In this document: positions 50,983-62,474 of the stretch, piece after piece
Layout: each line of letters opens with the position of its first letter
Numbering within the stretch: position 1 is the stretch's first letter
Origin: Streptomyces xylophagus
GTDB taxonomy: Bacteria > Actinomycetota > Actinomycetes > Streptomycetales > Streptomycetaceae
Assembly: GCF_000716435.1 (NCBI RefSeq)
Contig: NZ_JNWO01000015.1
Coordinates: forward strand, 310,001 to 374,000
Direction: 5' to 3'
DNA: 64,000 nucleotides
Program-made: the position numbers and the translations under genes
Notes under the pieces: model-generated
What the model was told of the DNA's origin: nothing
Databases searched by the model: none
The model's input: the letters and a program-made list of their open reading frames with translations, nothing else

Positions 50983-53900
50983 TCACTTCAGGCCGAACGC
51001 CCGCAGTACGGTCTGGTCGATCCTGTTGCCGTCGCGGTCGGTGGCCCGCACGCGCAGCGACACCGACGTGGCGCCCTTCGCGGGCCTGAACCGTGCCTCG
51101 CCCTTCTTGACACTCACCTCCTTCCAGGACGCGCCGTCGTCGTAGGAGACCCACGCCTTCAGACTCTTCGCCCGGACGCTCCCCGACTGGTTCGCGACCG
51201 GCAGCCCGACCGTCAACTCCCGCTTGGCGTCGGCCCGGTTGAGGAGGTCGAGGCCCTTCGGGTCGATGCCGACGGTGAGCAGCGGCAGGGCCGTCGCGGT
51301 GTCGGTGTGCGCCGAGGCGAAGGTCCACTCGGTGTGCGTGCTCGTGGAGTACTTCGCCCAGGCCGCCTTGCGCTGCACGTCCAGATCGAAGCGGTACGAG
51401 GACTTGGCCGCCGGGACGTCGAACGTGCCGTATCCGCCGCGTGCCGAGTCGCCGACGAACTGCCCGTCCGCGTAGAGCTTGCCCTGCGCTGTGGTGTCGA
51501 CGGTGTCGACGTATCCGTAGTGACCCGGCGTGGAGTCGTTCAACTCCGTTACGGAGAAGGCGAGTTTGTCGCCGGTGCGGGTCGAGAGGCCGTACTCCTC
51601 GCTGCTGCCCGGCCGGACGACCTGGCGCAGCCAGTCCTCGGTGGGCTCGGTGGCCGCCTTGGTGAAGATCCGCAGCGGGCTCCACTCGCCCTTGTAGGCC
51701 TTCGAGTTGGGATAGACGAGGTGCCAGGTGCGGGTGTCCGGGTCGACGTAGTAGTACTCGTCGCGTTCCGTGCCCAACTGCGTGGGCACGCTGCTGTCGA
51801 CGCCGAAGCGCTGCCAGGGGCGGAAGGTGTACAGGGTGTCCGCGCCCATCTCGCCGGCCGTGGCGCCGTAGTAACGGGCCTTCCGCTTAACGGTGTTGGA
51901 CTTGTCCAGGCGGTAGGTCTGGTCCGCGGTGATGGTGCCGCTCTGCGCGGCGAGCAGGTTGTAGACGTACGGGCTGACCGCTGTGCCGCTCAGCTTCAGC
52001 GTGACCTTCTTGCCGGTCTTCAGCAGGGCGGCCAGTCCGGCGCCCTGCTCGCCGGTGGCGATCATCAGCGGGACGGTGGTCGCCCGGTCCACGGCCTCGA
52101 TCCAGAAACCCGGTGTCTTGCGGTAGGCGATGAGGTAACCCGCCCCGGCCTTGGTCGCGTTGTCCAGCGCGCTCTGCGCCCGCTCGGTGGCGCCGAGTCC
52201 GACCACCGCCACCTTGCCCTTGACGTCGAGCCCCGCGAAGTCGGCCGCGGTACCGCCGCCCGCGTCCACCGCCCGCACCGTGTGGTCACCGCTGATCTTC
52301 AACGGGAAGTCGTTGTACGTCTGGGAGTAGTAGAGCGAGGACAGCGAGGTCTTCTCCGGACTGGTGACGCTCGCCGTCAACTCCTTGGCGTACAGCCGGA
52401 ACTTGGCGTAGAAGCTCAGGGTGCCCACGGTGACCGGCTGGGTCGGCGCCACATAGATGTGGTCGGTCCAGAAGCCCTGGCTGTAGGTGACTCCCCAGGC
52501 GGTGCCCGGCCCCTCCCGGTGCCAACTGGTGCTGAAGCCCTGGAACTCGGAGTCCTGCTTGGTCTTCGGTTTGATCTCCACGGCCTTGCGGGCGTCGAGG
52601 ACGACCGCCGTGTTGCCGTCGACCTTGATCTCGGGATTGCCGACGACCGACGTGCCGACGGCCAGGCCGGCCCCGTCCCGGTCCGGGATCCAGGTCGCGA
52701 TGGAGTAGGTGCCGGCCGGCACCTGCCAGGTCGCGCCCGTGCCGAGGAAGCCGTACTGGTCGTCGTAGGCGCCGTTCAGCTCCTGGAACGCGAAGAGCGA
52801 GGCCGCGGTGGACGGTCTGCCCTCGCGGTCCACGAGCGAGACCTTGAGGCTGTACGTCTTCGGCGCCTTCTCGAAGCCGACACTGGTGGTGACCTGGATT
52901 CCGCCGTCGGCGGTCGCCGTGACACGGCCCGTGTACCGGCCCCCGGTCTCCTGCGCCGGGTCGACGCCGACGGAGACGGTCGCGGTACCCCGCGCGGGCA
53001 CGGTCACCGAACCGGAGCCCAGAGCGAGATCGGCCAGCGATGACGAGAGCTTCAACTCCACCGGGTTGTCAGTGGTGTTGGTGTACGTGATGTCCTTGCT
53101 GACGACACCGGTGTCGCCGTCCACGAACTTGCCGAAGCTCAGCGTCGAGGTCGCGAAGACGTCCTGCTCGACCGCCCGTACGGCGTCGACCCGGCCGTCG
53201 CCCTGCTCGAACACGGAGTTGACGGCGTTCGTCTTCGCCGTACTGGCCAGCGCCTCCTTGATCTGCTCGCCGGTCCAGTCCGGATGCGCCTGCGCGACCA
53301 GAGCCGCCGCGCCCGCGACATGCGGGGTGGCCATCGACGTACCGCTCGCCGTCGTGTAGTAGTCGTCGACCGGCGTACCACCGGGCATGGTGGTGCCGGC
53401 GGCGCGGGCCGCGGTGATGTTCACGCCCGGCGCGGTGATCTCCGGCTTGACCGCGTAGTCGCCGAGGCGCGGACCCCGGCTGGAGAACGAGGCCAGCTTG
53501 TCCGACTTGTCGACCGCGCCCACCGTCAGCGCCGAATCGGCGATGCCCGGGGTGCCCAGGGTCTGCTCGCCCGGTCCCGCGTTGCCGGCCGCGATCACGA
53601 ACAACGCGCCGGTGGACGCGGACAGTTGGTCGACGGTCTCACTGAGCACGTCCGAGGGACCGTACGCCGTACCGCCCAAGGACATGGAGACGATCTTCGC
53701 GCCGGAGTTCGCCGCCCACTCCATGCCCGCGATGATCCAGGAGGCCTGGCCGCTGCCCGTGTTGTCCAGCACCTTGCCGACCAGCAGCTTCGCGCCCGGC
53801 GCCACGCCCTTGTACCGGCCGCCCGAGGCCGCGCCCGAGCCGACGATCGTGGACGCCACATGGGTGCCGTGGCCGAAGCCGTCCTGGACCGTCTCGTCCG

Positions 53901-54657
53901 GTACGAAGCTCTCCGACCCGGCGATCTTCCCCGCCAGGTCCGGGTGCCCGGTGTCCACACCCGTGTCCAGGACCGCGACCTCGACGCCCGTGCCGTCGTA
54001 GCCGGCCTTCCACACCTCGGGCGCGCCGATCTGCGGCACGCTCACGTCGAGGGACGCCTTCACCTTGGCGTCCAGCCAGATCTTGTCGATGCCGTCGCCG
54101 AGCTGCTTCGCGGCCTTCGCGGTGGGCTCGGTGCCGAGTGCCGGGGCGATGTCGGACCAGAACGCCGTGGACTTCTTCGCGCTGAGCGCGGCGCCGTCGA
54201 TCCCGGGCAGCGCCAGCGTCCGGCGCGTGCCCTCGGGGGTCTCGGTGCCTTTGCCGTACGTCGCGATGACCGGGGTGGAGCCGGTCTTCGCGTCCGTGTA
54301 CCCCTGCTCGACCAGCTGGGTGACGTTGAACAGGGCCGGGTCGAGGCGGCCCGCCTTGATGAGCGGGATCGCGTCCGCCGGCAGGACGCTGATCTCGCCG
54401 TCCTTCTCGCTGGACAGGAAGGTGGCGGCCTCGCGGCCCTTGCCGCGCCGGACGTCGACGGCGTTCTTGCCGTCCGGTCCGGCGGTGAGGGTCACGGTGT
54501 CGCCGGTGATGAGGGTGACGGTCTGCGGTGGGGCGGTGCTCGGGCCCGTGGGGTGGGTGGAGACCGTGGAACCGGCGGCGGCCGTCGCGGGCGCGACGGC
54601 CCCCGCGAGCAGTCCGGCAACTCCGGCCACGGCCCACAGGGCGTGGAGTCTTCGCAT
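50983..54657 (-). CDS. Secreted subtilisin-like serine peptidase (S8 family)
   Basis: A 1,224-residue secreted protease. Residues 1-27 are a signal peptide (MRRLHALWAVAGVAGLLAGA, cleavage near ATAAAG). A propeptide region follows, then the S8 domain with the catalytic triad D231 (AVLDTGVDTGHPDL), H263 (GHGTHVAS) and S441 (SGTSMATPHVAG). C-terminal beta domains follow, including a protease-associated-type segment (VKGKVAVVGLGATERAQSAL). Start 54657 is preferred over an upstream in-frame ATG at 54717 because only it gives a leading signal peptide, and GGGGAGGA lies about ten bases upstream. The gene diverges from the response regulator pair, which may control it (inference). Length suits large Streptomyces subtilases. 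Confidence 0.95.
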   Translation of the reverse strand: MRRLHALWAVAGVAGLLAGAVAPATAAAGSTVSTHPTGPSTAPPQTVTLITGDTVTLTAGPDGKNAVDVRRGKGREAATFLSSEKDGEISVLPADAIPLIKAGRLDPALFNVTQLVEQGYTDAKTGSTPVIATYGKGTETPEGTRRTLALPGIDGAALSAKKSTAFWSDIAPALGTEPTAKAAKQLGDGIDKIWLDAKVKASLDVSVPQIGAPEVWKAGYDGTGVEVAVLDTGVDTGHPDLAGKIAGSESFVPDETVQDGFGHGTHVASTIVGSGAASGGRYKGVAPGAKLLVGKVLDNTGSGQASWIIAGMEWAANSGAKIVSMSLGGTAYGPSDVLSETVDQLSASTGALFVIAAGNAGPGEQTLGTPGIADSALTVGAVDKSDKLASFSSRGPRLGDYAVKPEITAPGVNITAARAAGTTMPGGTPVDDYYTTASGTSMATPHVAGAAALVAQAHPDWTGEQIKEALASTAKTNAVNSVFEQGDGRVDAVRAVEQDVFATSTLSFGKFVDGDTGVVSKDITYTNTTDNPVELKLSSSLADLALGSGSVTVPARGTATVSVGVDPAQETGGRYTGRVTATADGGIQVTTSVGFEKAPKTYSLKVSLVDREGRPSTAASLFAFQELNGAYDDQYGFLGTGATWQVPAGTYSIATWIPDRDGAGLAVGTSVVGNPEIKVDGNTAVVLDARKAVEIKPKTKQDSEFQGFSTSWHREGPGTAWGVTYSQGFWTDHIYVAPTQPVTVGTLSFYAKFRLYAKELTASVTSPEKTSLSSLYYSQTYNDFPLKISGDHTVRAVDAGGGTAADFAGLDVKGKVAVVGLGATERAQSALDNATKAGAGYLIAYRKTPGFWIEAVDRATTVPLMIATGEQGAGLAALLKTGKKVTLKLSGTAVSPYVYNLLAAQSGTITADQTYRLDKSNTVKRKARYYGATAGEMGADTLYTFRPWQRFGVDSSVPTQLGTERDEYYYVDPDTRTWHLVYPNSKAYKGEWSPLRIFTKAATEPTEDWLRQVVRPGSSEEYGLSTRTGDKLAFSVTELNDSTPGHYGYVDTVDTTAQGKLYADGQFVGDSARGGYGTFDVPAAKSSYRFDLDVQRKAAWAKYSTSTHTEWTFASAHTDTATALPLLTVGIDPKGLDLLNRADAKRELTVGLPVANQSGSVRAKSLKAWVSYDDGASWKEVSVKKGEARFRPAKGATSVSLRVRATDRDGNRIDQTVLRAFGLK

Positions 54658-54687
54658 GGGTGGACGTCCTCCCCTGAACGCGGAAAC

Positions 54688-54710
54688 GCTTCCGCCCGGT
54701 GAGCGGAAGC
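54688..54710. promoter_or_regulatory. Inverted repeat between the subtilase and response regulator genes
   Basis: GCTTCCGC (54688-54695) and GCGGAAGC (54703-54710) with a seven-base spacer lie in the 278-bp divergent gap, close to the subtilase start. They are an operator candidate. Nothing else in the gap is clear. Confidence 0.3.
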
Positions 54711-54935
54711 CGGTCATCAGAGTGCGTGCCGGGTCGACGGCGACTCAAGGGGATCAGGTGGCCGGAGAGTGCCAACGCCCGCTTTGGCCACGGCAGTTGG
54801 AGAAGGCGCTGGTCGACGGGCGCGGCCGTCGCCGACCGGTCGCCGGTGTCCGCGCCCCGGACTCCCGCCCGTTCGCACGGCTCCGGCTCAGGTGGAACAC
54901 AGGATTCCCTCAGCGGGCCGGGACAGAATCGGGAC

Positions 54936-55657
<722 letters not shown>

Positions 55658-55661
<4 letters not shown>

Positions 55662-57190
55662 ACCTCCGTACCCGCAACCGCCGCCGCCCGCACGGCCGTT
55701 CACTGCGCACCCGGCTCCTGCTCTTCATCAGCGCCACCCTGGTCGTCGTGTGCGCCGCGATGTCCCTCACCACCGTCTTCGTCCAACGCGCCTATCTGCT
55801 GGGCAACTTGGACGACCGGGTCGACAACGCCGCCGAACGCAGCCTCGGCGGGGCCCAGCTCCATCCCGAACTGGGCGTAGACCTCGGATTTCTCGGCGAG
55901 AGCGGACACCCGGCGGGCATGCTCGCGGCGCGGATCGACGGCAAGGGCCGTATCGTCGCCGCGGCCGTCGTCAGCCAGGACGCGGCGCCGCGGACTCTCG
56001 GCGCCGCCCAGCGGACGGCCCTCGCGGGCATCACGCCCGACGGTTCGAAGCACACCCGGACCGTGCCCGGCCTCGGCACCTACCGGATCACCGCGCTCGA
56101 CAGCAACGGGGTGCGGGTCCTCACCGGGCTCCCGATGGACGACGTACAGGACATGATCCGCGGTCTCGTGGTGGTCGAGGCGGGCGTCGCCCTCGCCGGC
56201 CTGACCGCGGCGGGCTGCCTGTGCGCGGTCGTCATACGCCGGCAGCTACGGCCGCTGGGCCGGGTCGCCGCCACCGCCGTCGAGGTCTCCCGCTCACCGC
56301 TCGGCCACGGCGAGGTCACCGCCCTCACCCGGGTGCCCGAGCGGGACACCGACCCCGGCAGCGAGGCCGGCCAGGTCGGCGCCGCGCTCAACCGCATGAT
56401 CGACCACGTCGAGTCCTCGCTCGCCGAACGCCAGCGCAGCGAGGAGCAGATGCGCCGCAGCGAGGAACGCATGCGCCGCTTCCTCGCCGACGCCAGCCAC
56501 GAACTGCGCACCCCGCTGGCCTCCATCGCCGGCTACGCCGAGCTGATGAACCGCGGCACCGACCGCATCGAACCCGGTCTCGCCTGGCGCCGGGTCACCG
56601 CCGAGTCGGCGCGGATGACAGGCCTGGTGGAGGACCTGCTGCTGCTCGCCCGGCTCGACGAGGGACGGCCGCTGCAGTCCGCCGAGGTGGACCTAGCGGC
56701 GCTGCTCGCCGAGGCCGTGTGGGACGCGCGCGCCGCCGGCACCGGCCACGAATGGCAGCTCCAGCTGTCGCTCGACGCCCCGGCCCTGGTCGTCGGCGAC
56801 GAGGCCCGCCTGCACCAGGTGTTGGCCAACTTGTTGGCCAACGCGCGTATGCACACACCTGTTGGCACGACGGTCACGGCGAGCGTCGAGGTCACGGCCG
56901 GCCACACCGTCGTCATCCGGGTCCGCGACGACGGCCCCGGCATCCCCCCGGCCCTGCTCCCCACGGTCTTCGAACGCTTCACCCGCGCCGACGCCTCCCG
57001 CGCCCGGGCCGGCGGCAAGGAGGGCGGCTCCGGCCTCGGCCTGGCCATCGCCGTGGCGATCACCCGAGCACACGGCGGCCGTATCGACGTGACCAGCGTG
57101 CCCGGCCGCACGGAGTTCACCATCGAACTCCCGGCGGCCGAACTCCCGCCCGCCGAAACGCCGATACGCGCCCGCACGGCGCCGGTCTAG
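55658..57190 (+). CDS. Membrane sensor histidine kinase
   Basis: A 510-residue HAMP-type kinase. It has a first membrane helix (~20-42, LLLFISATLVVVCAAMSL), an extracytoplasmic sensor loop of ~130 residues and a second helix (~170-192). A HAMP linker (~193-255) precedes the dimerisation/phospho-acceptor helix with H281 (FLADASHELRTPL). The ATP-binding domain has an N box (LLANARMHTP), G1 (DDGPGIP), F (FERFTRADAS) and G2 (GSGLGLAI). It is the cognate partner of the overlapping response regulator. The signal sensed is unknown. Start ATG 55658 overlaps the regulator stop. Confidence 0.95.
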
Positions 57191-57210
57191 CCGCTGTACG
57201 GGCGCGTATC
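57163..57210. terminator. Terminator between histidine kinase and alpha-galactosidase genes
   Basis: GATACGCGCCCG (57163-57174) and CGGGCGCGTATC (57199-57210) form a perfect 12-bp stem with a 24-base loop spanning the kinase stop codon. It could act for both converging genes. Confidence 0.6.
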
Positions 57211-57222
57211 CGCGACTGACCG

Positions 57223-59490
57223 CTAGGGAGTGGTCGTGAACGAGTCGAAGTCGGCCTCGCCCGTGGTGCCCGAGGCGTGCGAGGTCTGGGTCAGGCCGAC
57301 GTCCTGGGTGGCGGCGGCGGTCGGGACGGTGATGGTGCCGACCAGGTTCCACGTGGCGTTGTCGGTCGAGTAGTAGCCGCTGTACGAGGTCCCGTCCCGG
57401 ACGAGCTTCAGCCACGAGGGATAGACGGCGGTGCCGGTGGAATCCTGCGAGTCGAGCTTCCCGTCGCCGTCGCTGTCCCAGTCGAGGAGATAGCCGTTGC
57501 CGGGGGTCGCGACCAGGGCCAAGTAGCCGGGAGACGTGTTCGGTTGGGTGATGTCGTTGCGGACCATGATCCCGGCCTTCGCCCAAACGTCCGTATTCGA
57601 CTGCGAGTTGAGCTTCACCGTGGTCACCGAACCGTCGTGCTCGGCTCCGGGCAGATAGATCGCGCCGTATTCGTTAGTGCCGTTGTAGAGATCGGCGCCC
57701 TGCGCCCGGATCCCGAGCTGCGTACCGGACTCACTGAAACTCGCCGTGGTGGAGGCGAACGTCCGGTAGGGAGCGGTCACTTGGTGGTTGACGGTGATCG
57801 TGTCGCCGGCGGTGAGCCCGGTCTTCCCGGGCGACCGGAAGCGGTAACTCGCCGTCCCCTGGAAGTCGCTGGAGGCGAAGAGCTTCGCCGAGGGCGGGAT
57901 GGACACGGAGTAGGTGACCTTCAACGCGTGGCCGCCGCGGACCGTCCGGGCCCGGGTCACGTCACGCGTGGTGATCTTCGTGCCGGCCGGCCCGGTGAGG
58001 GTCAGGTCGGCGTCGGTGATCGACCGCGACCCGTTGTCGGACAGCACCGCGGTCACCGTACGCGTGGTGCTGTCGCTCGACGCGGGGGCCCAGTTGAGCC
58101 CGAAGGAGACGTCCGGAGCCGCACCGGCCACTGTGCGGTGGGTGCCGTGGACCCGGTACAGGACGACCCCGTGCGGCGGCACATTCGCGCCGATCCGGCC
58201 CGCGGACTCGGTAAGCCGCTTGCTCCACAGATCCCGCAGGGAGTAGTCACGTGCCTTGGCGAGCCCCAGCGCGGACGCGGTGGTGGCCACCTCCCGGGGA
58301 GCCGACCCGGTGTTGAACAGACCGACCACGACGTCCCCGTCGGGCTCGGTCTTGGCGAACACCTGTGAATTCGCGTCCGAGGAGATCCGCTTGGCGTCGA
58401 TGCCGTCCTGATCGACCCCGAGGACATCGGTGTTCTTCAGCAACGCGAGGTCGGCGGGGTCGAGACGGGTCAGGTCGGTGCCGAGAACGAGCGGGGAGGC
58501 GGCCAGCGACCACAGACTCATCTGCGTCCTGCGCTCGTCGGGGGTGAGGCCGTTGTCCGCGCCGTTCCCGATCTCCAGGGAGTCGTAGTCGTTGTACCCG
58601 CCGGGACCGCCGTACGGTGCCCACGCGGCGACCTGGTCGAAGCGCGAGGCGACCGAGGCCCATGTCGTCAGCGGGTAACTGCTGCCGTCCGGACCGCAGT
58701 AGCACTCGATGTCGCCGCCGGTGCGCCAGCCGTTGGAGAGCTTCTTCCAGGTGGCCGCGTTGTTGATGTCGAGGTTGTTGGACAGCTCCAGATGGATGGG
58801 TCGGCCGGTGTGCCGCAGCGCGTCCGACCAGGCCTGGACGTCCTGTTGGTCGGACGTGCCGACGCCGTCGATCTTCAGATAGTCGATGCCCCACCCGGCG
58901 AACTGACCGGCCCACGAGTCGATGAACGTCTGCGCGCCGGGCTTGGTGTAGTCGATGCCCACCATGCCGCCGCAGTTGTAGTTGCTCTCCGTCGTCGAGG
59001 TCGCGATGTCCCGGGCGTGGTAAGCGGTCCCCTTGATCTCGGTGTTCTTGGCGACCGCCTGCTGGGAGATGCCGGGAGTGACGTACAGGCCGAACTTCAG
59101 GCCCAGGGAGTGCACATAGTCGGCGACGACCTGGACGCCGTTCTCACCGCCGCGCGGCGGGAACTTGACGGGGTCGGTGACCCAGCGGCCGTACTGGTCG
59201 ACGTCCGGCCCCTGACTGCCCGGGCACTGGTACCAGAAGTCGTCGACGTTGGCGTAGACGAAGCCGTTTTTCGCCAGCCCGCTGGTCTTGAGCGCCTTCG
59301 CCTGCGCCTCGATGGTCTGCGCGGTCGGGTTACGCCGCACAAAGCTCCAACTGCTCCACCCCAGCACGGGTTTGAGCCCGACACCGTTGTCATCGGCTCG
59401 CGCGGACTGGCCACCGGTCGCGCTGACTCCACTGGTGAGCAGCAGCGCTCCCGCGAACGCGGCCAGCACACCGCGGATCTGTCTTCTCAC
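57223..59490 (-). CDS. Secreted GH27-family glycoside hydrolase (alpha-galactosidase type)
   Basis: A 755-residue secreted enzyme. The signal peptide starts MRRQIRGVLAAF and ends near QSARA. The GH27 barrel (residues ~35-310) opens with GWSSWSF and has the nucleophile D208 in YLKIDG and the probable acid/base D260 in WRTGGDIE. A C-terminal antiparallel domain follows, then a beta domain with Ig-like character (~390-530) and a concanavalin-like domain (~540-755, ending FDSFTTTP). GH27 enzymes release terminal alpha-galactose or related sugars. The start is placed at GTG 59490 because GGAGGAA lies seven bases before it. Upstream in-frame starts at 59505 and 59517 would add residues before the signal peptide. 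Confidence 0.9.
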   Translation of the reverse strand: MRRQIRGVLAAFAGALLLTSGVSATGGQSARADDNGVGLKPVLGWSSWSFVRRNPTAQTIEAQAKALKTSGLAKNGFVYANVDDFWYQCPGSQGPDVDQYGRWVTDPVKFPPRGGENGVQVVADYVHSLGLKFGLYVTPGISQQAVAKNTEIKGTAYHARDIATSTTESNYNCGGMVGIDYTKPGAQTFIDSWAGQFAGWGIDYLKIDGVGTSDQQDVQAWSDALRHTGRPIHLELSNNLDINNAATWKKLSNGWRTGGDIECYCGPDGSSYPLTTWASVASRFDQVAAWAPYGGPGGYNDYDSLEIGNGADNGLTPDERRTQMSLWSLAASPLVLGTDLTRLDPADLALLKNTDVLGVDQDGIDAKRISSDANSQVFAKTEPDGDVVVGLFNTGSAPREVATTASALGLAKARDYSLRDLWSKRLTESAGRIGANVPPHGVVLYRVHGTHRTVAGAAPDVSFGLNWAPASSDSTTRTVTAVLSDNGSRSITDADLTLTGPAGTKITTRDVTRARTVRGGHALKVTYSVSIPPSAKLFASSDFQGTASYRFRSPGKTGLTAGDTITVNHQVTAPYRTFASTTASFSESGTQLGIRAQGADLYNGTNEYGAIYLPGAEHDGSVTTVKLNSQSNTDVWAKAGIMVRNDITQPNTSPGYLALVATPGNGYLLDWDSDGDGKLDSQDSTGTAVYPSWLKLVRDGTSYSGYYSTDNATWNLVGTITVPTAAATQDVGLTQTSHASGTTGEADFDSFTTTP

Positions 59491-59735
59491 GAGCTGTTCC
59501 TCCATCGCAACGCTCACCTGACTCAGAAACCGTCAAGAACCAACCCCGTGGACACGGCAAGTCAACATGACCGAACGCGAGTCACCGCATAGCGCGCTTG
59601 GCCAAAACTGGGTCAAGTCTGTGGGGTTGCTGGGCGGGGCGGCCCTGCATTTCAGCCGTCACCATGTCGGCCTGGGCATGGGGGGAATTGAGCGCATCGT
59701 GGTCTTCGCCCTGGAGGTCATCGACCGGCCGCAGG
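59491..59735. other. 245-bp intergenic region with no confident feature
   Basis: The gap between the alpha-galactosidase start and the XRE regulator stop. On the minus strand there are TTGACT and TTGACG hexamers (about 59,533-59,570) that could be -35 elements for the hydrolase, but no good -10 element follows. No coding signal is convincing. Confidence 0.5.
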
Positions 59736-60608
59736 TCAAAGGCCAAGTCGGCCCTCGGCGTTCCAGCTGGCCAGGAGGCGGATCGCGTCGGCTTCGGGGG
59801 TGCCGGGCCGGGGGGTGTAGACACTGAGGATCTGGCTGGAGACAGCCTCGATGCGGAGGGTCTCGTAGGGCAGCGTGACCTCGCCGATGACGGGGTGCCG
59901 GAAGGTCTTCGTGCCGGCTCGGGCGGTTCGTACGTCGTTGGTCGCCCAGCGCGTCCGGAATGCCGTGCTGCGAGTCGCGAGCTCTCCGATCAGTTCGGTC
60001 AGGTCGGGGTCGTCGGGATGGCGGCCGGCCTCGATACGCAGTATCGCCACGGTGTCGGCGGTGATCCGGTCCCACTCGGGGAACAGCTCCCGGGCCCTGG
60101 GCTCGTCGAGAAACAGAAAGCGGGCACTGTTCGTCCGTCCGGGCAGGTCGAACACGGGGGCGAGAAGCGCACGCCCCAGTGTGTTGACCGCGAGGATGTC
60201 GAACCGGCCGTTGAAGACCACTGCGGGCAAGTGGTCCATGGAATCCAGCAGCACCCGGATTCCGGGAGTGACCGGGTCTTTCGCCGCACCGCGCCGCCGC
60301 TTGCGGGACGCGGGGGTCAGGGCGGCGAGCAGCCGGCCGAGGTGAGCGCGTTCGTCCTCGTCCAGACGCAGGACGCCGGCGACGGCGTCGACGACTCCGG
60401 CGGAGGGCCCGGTCGCCTGGCCCCGTTCGAGCCGCACATAGTACTCCGGGCTGACCCCGGCGAGCAACGCGACCTCCTCCCTGCGCAGGCCTTTCACCCG
60501 ACGGCGGGTGCCCTGCGGAGGAAGGCCGGCGTCGGCGGGGGTGACCCGGGCGCGGCGGGTGGTGAGGAACTCGCGGACCGCCGCCCGCGCCGCCTCCTTC
60601 TCGTCCAT
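59736..60608 (-). CDS. XRE-family regulator with MmyB-like ligand-binding domain
   Basis: A 290-residue protein. The HTH at residues ~35-95 ([28 protein letters not shown]) is followed by a C-terminal domain (~110-285) of MmyB/PAS-like type with a typical [20 protein letters not shown] segment. This is a very common Streptomyces architecture. ATG 60608 is chosen although the frame is open further upstream, since the family begins near this point. It is divergent from the aldo/keto reductase operon, which it probably controls (inference), with an inverted repeat in the gap. Confidence 0.92.
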   Translation of the reverse strand: MDEKEAARAAVREFLTTRRARVTPADAGLPPQGTRRRVKGLRREEVALLAGVSPEYYVRLERGQATGPSAGVVDAVAGVLRLDEDERAHLGRLLAALTPASRKRRRGAAKDPVTPGIRVLLDSMDHLPAVVFNGRFDILAVNTLGRALLAPVFDLPGRTNSARFLFLDEPRARELFPEWDRITADTVAILRIEAGRHPDDPDLTELIGELATRSTAFRTRWATNDVRTARAGTKTFRHPVIGEVTLPYETLRIEAVSSQILSVYTPRPGTPEADAIRLLASWNAEGRLGL

Positions 60609-60640
60609 GGGATCAAGGGTAGGTCCGGCCGGCGTCCCGG

Positions 60641-60664
60641 AAGGGGTCCCTGTGAGTACCCCTT
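60641..60664. promoter_or_regulatory. Inverted repeat between the XRE regulator and aldo/keto reductase genes
   Basis: AAGGGGT (60641-60647) and ACCCCTT (60658-60664) with a ten-base spacer, 33 bp upstream of the regulator start. It is a candidate operator for the regulator. The rest of the 205-bp gap shows nothing certain. Confidence 0.45.
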
Positions 60665-60813
60665 TTCGCAGTGCCTGTCGGGATGTCGTGAACGGATGTT
60701 GGCTGGATGTCGGCGAGATCGAGATCGGCGCCCGGATGCCGTGGACGCCGTCCCTCGCCGCTTCCCTCTGCCGCACCTTCCTCCGACACTCTCGACGAGA
60801 AACGAGTTCTCTG

Positions 60814-61794
<981 letters not shown>

Positions 61795-61825
61795 ACCAGC
61801 TTCACCGCCCCAGAGGAGATACGCC

Positions 61826-62230
61826 ATGTCCGCAGCCACATCACTGACCGAGCAGAACCGCGCGATCGTCGAAGGCATGTTCGCGGCAGCCAACCGCGGT
61901 GACGTCGAGGGAGTCTTCTCCTACTTGTCCGAGGACGTCGCGGTCATCGAGCCGGTGTTCCTGCCCTTCGGGAAGGCCTACCACGGCAAGGCCGAATTCC
62001 TCGGCCTCGCCCAGGTCCTGCCGAACTACATCGAGGTCTCGTCGATCACGGTGCACTACACCATCGCTGACGGCGACCGCGTCGCCGCGTGCGTCGGCAT
62101 CAAGGACGTCACGACCGGAGAGCTGACCCACTTCATCGAGCAATTCACCCTCAAGGACGGCAAGATCGTCGAGAACCGGGTGTTCTACCACAACGTCGGC
62201 TCCATGCTCGACAAGCCCAGGGTCGTGTAG
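61826..62230 (+). CDS. NTF2/SnoaL-like small protein
   Basis: A 134-residue protein with the cone-shaped NTF2-like fold pattern: two N-terminal helices (NRAIVEGMFAAANRGDVEGV), LSEDVAVIEP, then four strands ending FTLKDGKIVENRVFYHNVG. Members bind or transform small hydrophobic ligands, or act as isomerases or cyclases; others have no known reaction. GAGGAG lies upstream with good spacing, 31 bp after the reductase. It probably acts in the same small redox pathway (inference). Confidence 0.88.
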   Translation: MSAATSLTEQNRAIVEGMFAAANRGDVEGVFSYLSEDVAVIEPVFLPFGKAYHGKAEFLGLAQVLPNYIEVSSITVHYTIADGDRVAACVGIKDVTTGELTHFIEQFTLKDGKIVENRVFYHNVGSMLDKPRVV

Positions 62231-62287
62231 CGCGCACTCGAACTCGTGGACCGCCGCCCGCGCCCTGTGCCCCGGATGCGGCCCGTC

Positions 62288-62469
62288 ATGCCGGGGAGCC
62301 CGCGGGCTTCCCCGACCGGTCCGGGTGCCATGACGAGGGCGGTACCTGCACCTCCGGCGGCGCCCTGGACGACGCCGAAACCATCCGCGCCAGTCATCGC
62401 GCGCTCGGCGTCCGCGTCAACCGCATCGACACCACCGAGCCCCACGGCCCGTTCCACAGCGAGGAGACA
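62288..62469 (+). pseudogene. Frameshifted duplicate of the aldo/keto reductase 5' end
   Basis: The DNA from ATG 62288 matches the start of the reductase at 60826. Residues MPGSPRASPTGPGAM correspond to [15 protein letters not shown]. After a frameshift, SGGALDDAETIRASHRAL corresponds to [18 protein letters not shown], ending in HSEE. It cannot make a functional enzyme. Its last codons (AGCGAGGAG) now serve as the ribosome site of the next gene. Confidence 0.82.
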
Positions 62470-62474
62470 CGCAC

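Noticed and set aside
59582..59824. An 80-codon minus-strand frame near the end of the XRE regulator
   Set aside because: It overlaps the regulator in another frame, has no recognisable motif and shows no ribosome site.
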